Origin: Lentibacillus kapialis
GTDB lineage: Bacteria > Bacillota > Bacilli > Bacillales > Amphibacillaceae
Direction of reading: 5' to 3'
Length of the DNA stretch: 64,000 nt
NCBI RefSeq assembly: GCF_014646635.1
Contig: NZ_BMNQ01000007.1
Span: forward strand, 1-64,000
Shown: in pieces, positions 1 to 7,106 of the stretch
Numbering within the stretch: position 1 is the stretch's first letter
How the letters are laid out: every line of letters begins with the position of its first letter
Translations under genes and position numbers: made by a program
The notes under the pieces: model-generated
The model's database searches: none
What the model saw: only the letters and a program-made list of their open reading frames with translations
Told to the model about the DNA's origin: nothing

Positions 1-116
1 TACCAAAGGTTGGGCTCTTTTTCATTTATTTCAATTTCACTTTTTGGGTGATCAGTATCAATGCTCAAAAGTGCCGTCATAACGGAATCACTGAAGGATA
101 TGACGTGAAGCTATGA

Positions 117-413
117 ATAATTCAGGTTATACTGTTAATATTCACCTTTAATTTACCAAAAGACATCCTTTTTAATCTGGCAATAATTATTCCTATTGTT
201 ATATTTTTAAATGTAGTATTTCCTCATAAGGATAAAGGTGGAAGGAAAAAAGAGTACATCACAGCAATTTTATTTTTTCTAATTTTTGGTACTCTTACTT
301 TTATCTTTGATTTGCCTAAGAAACTTTATTTCTTTTTTGGGATTACGGCTGTTTCCTTTATTATACTTTATGAATTATTTAATTTGATAAATGATAAAGA
401 GAATACGGCATAA
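117..413 (+). pseudogene. Small membrane protein remnant lacking a start codon
   Basis: The frame ending at TAA 411-413 is open back to a TGA at 114-116 and encodes about 98 residues with three or four hydrophobic stretches (for example ILFFLIFGTLTFIF) and a charged tail KDKGGRKKEY. No ATG, GTG or usable TTG lies near its 5' end, so it is either a gene that lost its start or one read from a rare ATT codon. I do not recognise a family. A GGGCGC repeat follows directly, as with other small genes of this region. Confidence 0.35.
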
Positions 414-423
414 AAAGTACTGG

Positions 424-470
424 AATCGGGCGCGCTAATCGAATAGGTGCGTCCTTCTGAATAGGGCCAT
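424..470 (+). repeat. GGGCGC hairpin repeat, copy 1
   Basis: The arms GGGCGC (428-433) and GCGTCC (449-454) can pair. They are followed by the shared tail TTCTGAATAGGGCCA. It starts 11 bases after the preceding stop codon and is one of about ten related copies in the first 14 kb. Confidence 0.75.
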
Positions 471-541
471 TATATGGAATAACTGTTGGTTCTATAATGT
501 TAAATAAAAGGGTTGATTTGCATACGGTATACTAACTATGT

Positions 542-697
542 GTTATTATAAAGAAAATTAAGACCCGCATTGAAGAGCGAGATTGGCGTTTGATGGAAAC
601 ATTGATTGAGATTCAGGAAACAAAAACTTTATACAGACGCAAAGCAAGATCACGGTTCTTCCATCGGCTTTTAAAAAGTGAATTTAGGGATTCCTAA
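542..697 (+). other. Possible small gene remnant in a gene-poor stretch
   Basis: Between 471 and 774 no clear gene is seen. One frame is open from 542 to TAA 695-697 and reads a basic, protein-like sequence (IKTRIEERDWRLMETLIEIQ and on), but it has no good start; the internal ATG at 593 gives only 34 residues with no ribosome binding site. It may be the tail of a decayed gene. Confidence 0.25.
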
Positions 698-774
698 AAA
701 ATTCGAAATGATATAGATAAGCTTCCGAATGGAATGATTATCCGTTAAAAACATCACAATAAAGGTGATCTAAA

Positions 775-1331
775 ATGTTTGAATATGAATTTTTACAATC
801 ATATAAAAAAGCAAATGAAGGAGAACTTATAGGGAGATACACTGATAGTAATTTCGTTAATCCAAGTGTTAAACGAAAAAGGTTACAGGAAATCCTAAGA
901 AAATATGAGCTGGAAGAGCCTTTTTCGGGATATGAAGATACTATTTCGATCAATACATGGTATGTGGAAATAAACAAGCAATATTTAGAAGTACAAAAGG
1001 AATTGTTGAAAACGTTTACCGATGCCAGTAAACAAAAAAGAAAAAAGATTTAAAGGAAACTCGCAAAAATCTTACTTCAACACAATTAGAATCGATGAAG
1101 CTTATGAAAGAAGGTGATTTATTCTCGGAATTATTGGATATTGAAAATCCTTATGATGGAGCTGGATTTAAAGAAAACCTTCGATCACAAAAATATGAAG
1201 CAAATGAATTTATACATAGGATTCAAAGTCTTATAGATGGAGAAATAACCCAAATAGACAATAAGAGAATGCAAATTTTAAGTTTAACACTTTCTGTACT
1301 GGCAATAATTATTGCTATTTTTAGTGTGTAG
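775..1331 (+). CDS. Coiled-coil protein with C-terminal anchor, split by a -1 frameshift
   Basis: Two open frames abut: 775-1053 (92 residues, charged and helical) and 1095-1331 (78 residues, ending in the hydrophobic segment ILSLTLSVLAIIIAIFSV). The second frame is open upstream through 1047. A -1 slip at the heptamer A AAA AAG (1041-1047) joins the two into one protein of about 185 residues, reading KRKKDLKETRKN across the junction. The joined protein would have a cytoplasmic coiled coil and a single C-terminal membrane helix. I recognise no family. Either this is programmed frameshifting or a single-base deletion (natural or sequencing) in an A-rich run. The start ATG 775 is preceded by a weak AAAGGTGAT site. 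Confidence 0.6.
1041..1047 (+). other. Candidate -1 slippery heptamer A AAA AAG
   Basis: In the reading frame of the upstream ORF the codons are AGA AAA AAG ATT TAA, so the heptamer is in the phase needed for tandem -1 slippage, four bases before the zero-frame stop. A -1 slip enters exactly the downstream frame. No strong stimulatory hairpin is obvious just downstream. Confidence 0.5.
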
Positions 1332-1630
1332 TGGTAAAAATGCGAAATGCGAGATCAGATCTTAGTCTATAAACTTGATAGTTTAAGGCGTGGCTGTTCC
1401 ACGATAATAAAGCTCTTTGATTAGGAAAAGTTGTTTGCTTTGAAATAAAGTTCTATAACTCAAACCTGTTGCCAGGTTACCGCAATCGGGCGCCATTCCG
1501 GAAGAAGGATTAATAAAAAAACAATACCAATTTGCCAAAGAGAACAAGACAACACCAATTGGACTGTTTGAGTTTGGTTTATAGACAGTTCAGTTTGATG
1601 AGCCGATTGAAGTGAAAGGGGTAGTTTAAC
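1332..1630. other. Gene-poor stretch with a gene tail remnant
   Basis: No intact gene is seen. A frame ending at the TAG near 1581 reads KQYQFAKENKTTPIGLFEFGL, which looks like the genuine C-terminus of a lost protein and starts right after repeat copy 2. The end of the stretch carries AAAGGGG before the lipoprotein start at 1631. Confidence 0.4.
1484..1520 (+). repeat. GGGCGC hairpin repeat, copy 2 (degenerate)
   Basis: The left arm AATCGGGCGC is intact (GGGCGC at 1488-1493), followed by a GGAAGAAGGAT segment like other copies. The right arm is lost. Confidence 0.6.
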
Positions 1631-3040
1631 ATGCGACAGATCAGGATATTTACAATTATATTGATATCACTACTGTTATTGGTTAGTTGTAGTAATGATT
1701 CAAATGAAGATACTTCTGGTTCAGATAAAACTGGAGTAAATGAACAAACAGAAAAAAAGAATGATAAAGAGGCTGTTAATGTACATAATCAAACAGAGAA
1801 GGGGTCTGAAAACAATACCTTTTTAGAAACTCTGCCAGAGGTTCCAACTGATACTGCAGGTTTCATTCATCAAAAGCAAGGAAGATATGCGTCAAAGGAT
1901 CTTAAAAACGATAAAGTAGAAAAGAAAGTTATTAAAGAGTTAAAAAGATTGGAACCTCTTTCAAAAAATGCAAGTGATGAACAATTAAATAATTATTTTC
2001 AATACTTTTATAAGCTAGTTTCGCATGATTTTCCAAACCCGAAAGATTTAATTAAAAAATGGCAATTTCTTAACTTTGACAATCCGGAATTGCCTGATTC
2101 ACGGTTTCAATTTAAACAAAACTATAACATTGAAATAATATTGGATTCGAGTGGGAGTATGGCAGCTATTTCTGGCGGAAAAACCCGTATGGAGTTAGCA
2201 AACGAATCCATTAATAAATTTTTATCAAACGTACCTGAAAAAGCAAACGTATCATTGCGTGTCTATGGCCATAAAGGAACTGGTGCTGAATCGGATAAGA
2301 ACATGTCCTGTAGTGCGATAGAACAAGTATATGGTTTTGCTCCATATAATAAGAAAAAGTTTCAAAAGGCATTGAATAAATTTGAACCTAAGGGTTGGAC
2401 TCCCATCGCTTCAGCTCTAAAACAATCTATGAAATCCATGAAGGAATTTGATTCTAAGAATAATACAAACCTAATCTATCTAGTTAGCGATGGCGTTGGA
2501 ACTTGCGGTGGAGATCCAGTTAAAGTTGCAAAATCGTTTTCTAAGTCTAATGCTAAACCAATTATTAATATTATTGGTTTTCAAACTGATGCAAAGGCCC
2601 AGAAACAATTAGAAAAAATGGCAGAGGCATCAAATGGAATTTATACAACGGTGAATAATCAAGATGAGTTAGAAGATGAATTCAATAATGCTCAGGAAAT
2701 ATTAGATGCTTGGGAGGAATGGAAGCAACAGGCTATGTCTGAAGCTGAAAGTGCTGCACCTTCACACAGCGTTGACATTATGAATCATATAGGAGATTGG
2801 ACCAGTCTAAATTTATCTCAGTGGAGTCATCTCTATAGAGTGATTAACATAGCTCACCAAGAAGAAATTATTACAACTGAGCAAATGGAAAAGCTTCAGG
2901 AAAAGGCCAAAAAAGTAGAGGATGATGTAAAAAAATCAGTATCCGAGATTAAACAGGATTTAGAGGATATCAGTATGGAAACGATTAAAGAGATAAAAAG
3001 GAAAATAAACAAAAAATATAATAAACAAACCAGGAATTAG
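1631..3040 (+). CDS. VWA-domain lipoprotein
   Basis: The 469-residue protein begins with a lipoprotein signal peptide (hydrophobic run then lipobox LVSC, Cys about residue 20) and a Ser/Asn/Glu-rich linker, so it should be anchored outside the membrane. A von Willebrand factor A domain covers roughly residues 170-360. Its MIDAS motif DSSGS (after IEIIL), a later threonine in GWTPI and the SDG loop (LVSDGVG) predict metal-dependent adhesion or protein binding. The C-terminus is helical and charged. It resembles the YwmC/YwmD type of secreted VWA protein; the ligand is unknown. It is monocistronic, followed by an inverted repeat that can terminate transcription. Confidence 0.85.
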   Translation: MRQIRIFTIILISLLLLVSCSNDSNEDTSGSDKTGVNEQTEKKNDKEAVNVHNQTEKGSENNTFLETLPEVPTDTAGFIHQKQGRYASKDLKNDKVEKKVIKELKRLEPLSKNASDEQLNNYFQYFYKLVSHDFPNPKDLIKKWQFLNFDNPELPDSRFQFKQNYNIEIILDSSGSMAAISGGKTRMELANESINKFLSNVPEKANVSLRVYGHKGTGAESDKNMSCSAIEQVYGFAPYNKKKFQKALNKFEPKGWTPIASALKQSMKSMKEFDSKNNTNLIYLVSDGVGTCGGDPVKVAKSFSKSNAKPIINIIGFQTDAKAQKQLEKMAEASNGIYTTVNNQDELEDEFNNAQEILDAWEEWKQQAMSEAESAAPSHSVDIMNHIGDWTSLNLSQWSHLYRVINIAHQEEIITTEQMEKLQEKAKKVEDDVKKSVSEIKQDLEDISMETIKEIKRKINKKYNKQTRN

Positions 3041-3086
3041 ATTGTGAGATCTAATTTTAAAACATCAGGTCCCTGTTTGTTTTTAT
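3021..3086 (+). terminator. Terminator-like inverted repeat after the VWA lipoprotein
   Basis: The outer arms AAACAAACCAGG (3023-3034) and CCCTGTTTGTTTTTA (3071-3085) pair, with an inner hairpin TTAGAT/ATCTAA between them. The distal arm ends in a T run. It overlaps the last codons of the gene. Confidence 0.55.
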
Positions 3087-3173
3087 CAGGTTTAAATAAT
3101 GTCATAAATAAAAATACGTTCAGTAATATAATTAAGCTTTAATACTATCTGATATCGGAAACGACTGTTCTCC

Positions 3174-3205
3174 AATCGGGCGCGATTATCTAATAACTAC
3201 TTAGG
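3174..3205 (+). repeat. GGGCGC hairpin repeat, copy 3 (partial)
   Basis: AATCGGGCGC with GGGCGC at 3178-3183 followed by GATTATCTAATAA, similar to copies 5 and 10. The right arm is not kept. It lies 40 bases before the next start. Confidence 0.6.
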
Positions 3206-3222
3206 AAGGAAAGGGATTTATA

Positions 3223-3519
3223 ATGGAATGGCAAACATGTCCCCGATGTCACAGCCATCGAGTGGGGATACGGAGAGATCGCATGGGATGCTTTGGTTTT
3301 TTATTTACGCTTGGCATTGCCTTTGTCGGGTCTTTCCTTGTTAGGCAAATGCCGTTAGCCGGTTTTGAATTGTTTTTGGGGCCCATTGTTTTTATCGTCA
3401 TAATTGTAATGTGGGTTCGATACCGAAACAAGAAATCTACATATCTTTTTTGTAAGGATTGCGAATTAATCTTTCAACCGTCTCAAGATGGGAATAATCA
3501 ATCATCATCAAACCTATAA
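3223..3519 (+). CDS. Small membrane protein with split zinc ribbon
   Basis: This 98-residue protein starts at an ATG after GGAAGGAAAGGG. It has CPRC near the N-terminus (CPRCHSHRVG), two hydrophobic segments at about residues 23-43 and 48-66, and a second cysteine pair near the C-terminus (FCKDCELIF). The two pairs together could bind one zinc ion on the cytoplasmic face. The family is not known to me and no function can be assigned. It lies between two copies of the GGGCGC repeat. Confidence 0.65.
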   Translation: MEWQTCPRCHSHRVGIRRDRMGCFGFLFTLGIAFVGSFLVRQMPLAGFELFLGPIVFIVIIVMWVRYRNKKSTYLFCKDCELIFQPSQDGNNQSSSNL

Positions 3520-3542
3520 CATAGACCATAAATTGTGCCGCT

Positions 3543-3590
3543 ATAGGGCGCGCTAATTGAGCAATTGCGTACTTCTGAATCGGGCCAGAT
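3543..3590 (+). repeat. GGGCGC hairpin repeat, copy 4
   Basis: GGGCGC (3546-3551) pairs with GCGTAC (3567-3572) and the tail TTCTGAATCGGGCCAGAT is present. This copy closely matches copy 1 and lies just after the zinc-ribbon gene. Confidence 0.75.
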
Positions 3591-3627
3591 GGCTTTTATT
3601 CTATTAGTTCATAAGAGGGGTGGTTTG

Positions 3628-3879
3628 GTGAAATTTGCTTGGATTGCTTGGTGGATCGTAAATGCTTTTTGGTTGGCCTTTTTTTCAGCAGGATCGATTT
3701 TTTTAGCACAAAGAGACGTAGATGCGACCGGTGCTATTCAAACTCCGGAAATCATTATGTTAAATATTTTGGTTTTAGCATTACCTTTTTTGATCCCTTT
3801 GCTCATTCAAATTGGGTGGCTAGTTGCAATGCTGGTTATTAAAAACAAAAGAAATAAAGAAATGACCGTTCAGGGATAG
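3628..3879 (+). CDS. Small two-helix membrane protein
   Basis: I choose the GTG at 3628, preceded by AGAGGGGTGG, giving 83 residues. An in-frame ATG at 3565 would start inside the GGGCGC repeat and is unlikely. The protein has hydrophobic segments at about residues 4-27 (WIAWWIVNAFWLAFF) and 44-74 (IIMLNILVLALPFLIPLLI) and a short basic tail KNKRNKE. No family is recognised. Its stop codon TAG is the first part of the next repeat copy. Confidence 0.55.
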   Translation: MKFAWIAWWIVNAFWLAFFSAGSIFLAQRDVDATGAIQTPEIIMLNILVLALPFLIPLLIQIGWLVAMLVIKNKRNKEMTVQG

Positions 3880-3912
3880 GGCGCGATTATCGTATAATGT
3901 GCAGGATTGGAC
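3876..3912 (+). repeat. GGGCGC hairpin repeat, copy 5 (partial)
   Basis: ATAGGGCGCGATTATCGTATAA; GGGCGC lies at 3879-3884. It overlaps the stop codon of the preceding gene, so the repeat now supplies the end of the reading frame. Confidence 0.55.
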
Positions 3913-4033
3913 TATTATGTTGAAGTTATAAGTAATTCAGTTTAAGCAGAGGAAAAGGGGGGATTTTGACATTAGAAGGAATTATGTAAATGATGCATTC
4001 ACATGATATAATGGTGTTAGTAAATACGAGGCG

Positions 4034-4321
4034 GTGTTTAAAATGAGTGTTAATCGTGAAGAGCTAAAACAGCTAATTGACAATATTCACGAAGAAGATG
4101 CAGCAGAAGTATATGATTTTATTGGTTATCTAAACATGAAACGGGAAAGAGAAGCCATTGATCAATTTGATTTAGACCTGTTTACCAGGGATAAGGAACT
4201 CATCCGCCAAGTACAGAAAAGTCAAGAAGATCGTACAAATGGACGTATTTACAATCAAGAGCAGGGACTAAAATATCTTCAGAGTAAAATTAGGGAGTTT
4301 GAAAGTGAACAAAACTTATAA
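4034..4321 (+). CDS. Probable antitoxin of a RelE/ParE-type pair
   Basis: The 95-residue, acidic and helical protein (ELKQLIDNIHEEDAAEVYDF, then KREREAIDQFDLD) overlaps the start of a RelE/ParE-like toxin frame (GTG 4305) by 17 bases, the usual arrangement of type II toxin-antitoxin operons. The N-terminal part resembles short antitoxins that bind DNA and wrap the toxin. An in-frame ATG at 4043 (MSVNREEL) is an alternative start; AGGCGG lies upstream of 4034. The call rests on the partner and layout rather than a strong family match. Confidence 0.55.
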   Translation: MFKMSVNREELKQLIDNIHEEDAAEVYDFIGYLNMKREREAIDQFDLDLFTRDKELIRQVQKSQEDRTNGRIYNQEQGLKYLQSKIREFESEQNL

Positions 4322-4597
4322 TGTCTATTGGTCACAAACTGCCCTTGATGAATTGAGTAATATACTTGCATATCCCTCAGAAGTTAAAGAACGCATTTAT
4401 CTAGATACTTTTGAACGTCTATCATATATGCCCATTTTAACTGCTAAACAATACCCAATGGGATTTTAAAAAGCTACTGGGTAAGACTTGGTCTATATCA
4501 AGTCATGTTAGTATTTGAAGTTAGTGAGGAAGAAGGCGTTGTTTGGATTGATGGCATTAAACATAAGAGAGAAAATGTTTATTGGAAGAAAAAGTAA
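4305..4597 (+). pseudogene. RelE/ParE-family toxin, frameshifted
   Basis: The GTG at 4305 opens VNKTYNVYWSQTALDELSNI, a typical start of RelE/ParE ribonuclease- or gyrase-type toxins, but the frame ends at TAA 4467. The rest of the fold continues in another frame from about 4466 (SYWVRLGLYQVMLVFEV, ending IDGIKHKRENVYW) to TAA 4595. A -1 shift at TTTTAAAAA joins them into about 97 residues. In type II systems loss of the toxin with the antitoxin kept is common, so a natural inactivation is likely; a sequencing error in the homopolymer cannot be excluded. Confidence 0.65.
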
Positions 4598-4610
4598 TAA
4601 ATTTACAAAT

Positions 4611-4634
4611 CCCCCCCTATTTAGGGGGTTCTTT
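4611..4634 (+). terminator. Rho-independent terminator of the first toxin-antitoxin pair
   Basis: CCCCCC and GGGGG arms around TATTTA are followed by TTCTTTATT, 14 bases after the toxin stop. Confidence 0.7.
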
Positions 4635-4671
4635 ATTAAAGATAGTCATCAAAAATAAAGGAGATTTGACG

Positions 4672-4735
4672 ATGTTCAATCTTCATCAATCGGGCGCAGT
4701 TGCAGAATAAATTTGTCCATCGGTCGGGCAGATAG
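4672..4735 (+). repeat. GGGCGC repeat copy 6 fused to a truncated start
   Basis: A good ribosome binding site (AAAGGAG) and ATG 4672 open a frame that meets the repeat (AATCGGGCGC, GGGCGC at 4692-4697) after five codons and stops at TAA 4708-4710. The layout suggests the repeat landed in, or replaced, the start of a gene. From 4736 to 4923 no gene is seen; a TATAAT-like element lies near 4880 ahead of the next operon. Confidence 0.5.
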
Positions 4736-4923
4736 TTGAAGAACAGCTACCCAAAAATCAGTGAAAAAATGTAAATATTTTAAATGCGAAAGTGTATTCA
4801 TGCATGGAAAGGAGAGGATTAAAAACGGGGATCATCACTGATGAAATAATGCGATGATGTTCCGGATGTATCTTACTGTGTTATAATAAGAGTAATAATT
4901 AAACGTAAACTTTGAGGTGAGGA

Positions 4924-5190
4924 ATGATGAGACCTTTAAGCAAAAATGTCAAAGAAGAGCTCGTGAATGCCATGAATGATCAAAATTCAGCAATGTTTGT
5001 TGTTGATGGAAAACTAATCTCTTTAGAGGCACATGATACATCTACCATGAATGTGGAGCCCGATAATTTGGAACAAGAAATCCAAGAGTATCCGGAATTA
5101 AAGAAATCACTGCAACGTTTTCTTGACAATCCGGATATGAGACGATATACCGCGGAAGAGTTAAAGGTATCACGGCATGACAGAAGATAA
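4924..5190 (+). CDS. Probable antitoxin, upstream partner of the 5177 toxin
   Basis: The 88-residue protein (MMRPLSKNVKEELVNAMNDQ) starts after GAGGTGAGG; ATG 4924 or 4927 is possible. Its N-terminal half may form a small DNA-binding or dimerisation domain (FVVDGKLISLEAHD). The C-terminal half is acidic with TAEELKVSRHDRR at the end. It overlaps the downstream RelE/ParE-like gene by 14 bases. No exact antitoxin family is recognised. Confidence 0.55.
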   Translation: MMRPLSKNVKEELVNAMNDQNSAMFVVDGKLISLEAHDTSTMNVEPDNLEQEIQEYPELKKSLQRFLDNPDMRRYTAEELKVSRHDRR

Positions 5191-5524
5191 CCGGGAGTTT
5201 TCAGTTCATTTTACGGAAGAGTTTAATAAATGCTTGGATCAAATCCAAGCATTTTTTTCGGGACAAGGGGAAGATGTGCTTGAATGGTGGTTTTCTAAAG
5301 AAGATAACATGATTGATGAAATCGATCGGCTGTTATCTTCTTTTCCATATGCCGGAAAGATGGTCGAGCAGGGGCCTTTTAAAGGTTTCCGTTGCCTTAC
5401 ATACGGAAAAAGCCGTCATCGAATGTTAAATTATTTGATTTTTTATACAGTTTACGAAAGTGATTGCGAGATTGATGTCATTAATATTTTACCCGCACGT
5501 TCAAAGCGGAAAAGAAAGAAATAA
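5177..5524 (+). CDS. RelE/ParE-family toxin-like protein
   Basis: This 115-residue basic protein starts FSVHFTEEFNKCLDQI and ends with beta-strand blocks typical of the RelE/ParE fold (GFRCLTYGKSRHRMLNYLIFY, then EIDVINILPARSKRKRKK). Toxins of this fold cleave mRNA on the ribosome or poison gyrase. Unlike the pair upstream, it is intact. It is the second gene of a two-gene operon with an overlapping antitoxin-like gene. The inverted repeat TTCCC/GGGAA follows within 15 bases of the stop and may end transcription. Confidence 0.65.
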   Translation: MTEDNREFSVHFTEEFNKCLDQIQAFFSGQGEDVLEWWFSKEDNMIDEIDRLLSSFPYAGKMVEQGPFKGFRCLTYGKSRHRMLNYLIFYTVYESDCEIDVINILPARSKRKRKK

Positions 5525-5698
5525 TTCCCGTATAGGGAACCTTTCTACAATAAGCGAAGGTGCTTTTTCTTCCTTTAGTAAAGGGACGCAATAGTAACTA
5601 AGGACAAATTCAAGGAATAAATCAAGTAGAATTTTAAGGATGGTCTTTTATATATGTCAGTGATTTGGCTGAACCAATGAGAAAATAAAATTATTCAT

Positions 5699-5735
5699 CA
5701 ATCGGGCGCAAATCTGGAATAGTGTGCTCCCGATA
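5699..5735 (+). repeat. GGGCGC hairpin repeat, copy 7
   Basis: AATCGGGCGC (GGGCGC 5704-5709), then CTGGAATAGTGTGCTCCCGAT. The right arm is degenerate. A longer in-frame extension of the next gene would start inside this repeat. Confidence 0.65.
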
Positions 5736-5784
5736 TTGCTTTAAAGGGACATATTGTAGGATAGGATTAATGAAGGTGGTGGGT

Positions 5785-6147
5785 ATGGATATTCTTTTGC
5801 TTCTTATTTCCTATGTTCTGTTATATATCATAGGTTCTGCCTTTTATGTTGGTGTACTCTTGATGTCTTTCCAAGTTTTAGGATGGATATTTAATAAGAA
5901 TGAGGATAAATGGAACTCATTTTTCAAATTTGGAAAAGGTATAGGATTTTATTTTATAATGCTCTTTCCCTATTTGGTAATGCTTGTTGTAATGTTTTTG
6001 GCAAGTAAAGTTTGGTTTGAACTTATTGATTTTGAATATAGCGTTTTTGGCTCTTTATGTGTGGTTATATTGCTAACGGTTGTTATGATTTTTGCATTCC
6101 CTAAACTCAGAGATATTGTAAATAACAAGTTACAGGGAAACCATTAA
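5785..6147 (+). CDS. Three-helix membrane protein of unknown function
   Basis: I place the start at ATG 5785, preceded by GAAGGTGGTGGG, giving 120 residues. Earlier in-frame ATGs at 5770 and 5722 lie in or beside the repeat. Hydrophobic segments lie at about residues 2-27, 53-80 and 90-112 and the tail is basic (FPKLRDIVNNKLQGNH). No motif or family is recognised. It sits between two repeat copies like the other small membrane genes of the region. Confidence 0.55.
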   Translation: MDILLLLISYVLLYIIGSAFYVGVLLMSFQVLGWIFNKNEDKWNSFFKFGKGIGFYFIMLFPYLVMLVVMFLASKVWFELIDFEYSVFGSLCVVILLTVVMIFAFPKLRDIVNNKLQGNH

Positions 6148-6190
6148 ATTGTGAGTAAGAACTGAAATGTTGTTTAAGCAATAGGTCACA

Positions 6191-6240
6191 TTTCTGGAAC
6201 AAAGACTTGCGCCCTGTATTGCAGAATTGAGCCAGATTGT
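6191..6240 (+). repeat. GGGCGC repeat, copy 8 (right half)
   Basis: TTTCTGGAACAAAGACTT then GCGCCC (6209-6214), TGTATTGCAGAATTGAGCCAG. Here the right arm is the perfect complement GCGCCC while the left arm has decayed. Confidence 0.6.
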
Positions 6241-6350
6241 TGGATAAATATCGGAATATTTCATTGGCGGAATTGAAAATTTAGAGAGTCGATCACTCTC
6301 CATTATTTCGTAGGATTAAGGTTCACGATTCTTACTTAAATGTACATCTC

Positions 6351-6380
6351 ATCTTTATCTTATCTTTACATCAGTATGAT
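6351..6380 (+). promoter_or_regulatory. Putative response-regulator box and promoter of the two-component operon
   Basis: ATCTTTA occurs twice (6351-6357 and 6362-6368) at exactly 11-nt spacing, overlapping the expected -35 position. TATGAT (6375-6380) is a plausible -10. Similar boxes precede the SGNH/acyltransferase unit and the deacetylase/amidase unit, so autoregulation by the adjacent OmpR-type regulator is inferred. Confidence 0.5.
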
Positions 6381-6419
6381 AGTTTTATGGAGAACCTTTT
6401 AAATTTGTGAGGGAAAACA

Positions 6420-7106
6420 ATGCAAAAACGAATTTTAATTGTGGAAGATGAAGACATTTTACGTGAAGTCGTTAAAGATTATTTATTAGATGCAGGATAT
6501 GAAGTATTAGAAGCAGTAGATGGAAATGAAGCTTTAACTATTTTTGAAGAACATGACATACATTTAATTATTCTGGATATTATGTTGCCGGAGTTAGATG
6601 GATGGTCCATTTGCAGAAAAATACGCAAAACTTCCAATGTGGCGATTATTATGTTGACAGCACGTGCGGATGAAGATGATACACTGCTAGGTTTTGAATT
6701 AGGTGCTGATGATTATGTCACAAAGCCATACAGTCCGCCAATTTTGCTGGCCAGAGTAAAACGATTAATTGATAGCCGCTATGCCCGGGCAGGTAAGTTA
6801 CCTGATGAAGATACTTTAATCAGTAAGGGTATCCGTGTCCACTTCCCTACACGAACAGTGAAAGTAGATGGGGAAAGTATCACTTTGACATACACGGAGT
6901 TTGAAATATTAACCTATTTAATGCAAAATCAAGGGATTATTATTACAAGGGAACAACTTATCACTAAAGTATGGGGCTATGAATTTGATGGTGATGATCG
7001 CACAATCAATAGCCACATCCGTAATCTGCGGTATAAGTTAGGCACTAAAGCAAATTGTATTGTCACGGTTATTCGAGCTGGCTATAAATTTGAGGGAATA
7101 ACATGA
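6420..7106 (+). CDS. OmpR/PhoB-family response regulator
   Basis: The 228-residue protein has a receiver domain (residues 1-118) with the acidic pair in VEDED, the phosphorylation aspartate in LIILDIMLP (about residue 54), the switch Thr in MLTAR and the conserved Lys in DDYVTKPYSP. The C-terminal winged-helix DNA-binding domain ends RTINSHIRNLRYKLG...VIRAGYKF. It overlaps the downstream histidine kinase by four bases (ATGA). Regulators of this class bind tandem direct repeats with 10-11-nt spacing, matching the boxes seen before this operon and two cell-wall units nearby, which are the likely targets. Confidence 0.9.
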   Translation: MQKRILIVEDEDILREVVKDYLLDAGYEVLEAVDGNEALTIFEEHDIHLIILDIMLPELDGWSICRKIRKTSNVAIIMLTARADEDDTLLGFELGADDYVTKPYSPPILLARVKRLIDSRYARAGKLPDEDTLISKGIRVHFPTRTVKVDGESITLTYTEFEILTYLMQNQGIIITREQLITKVWGYEFDGDDRTINSHIRNLRYKLGTKANCIVTVIRAGYKFEGIT

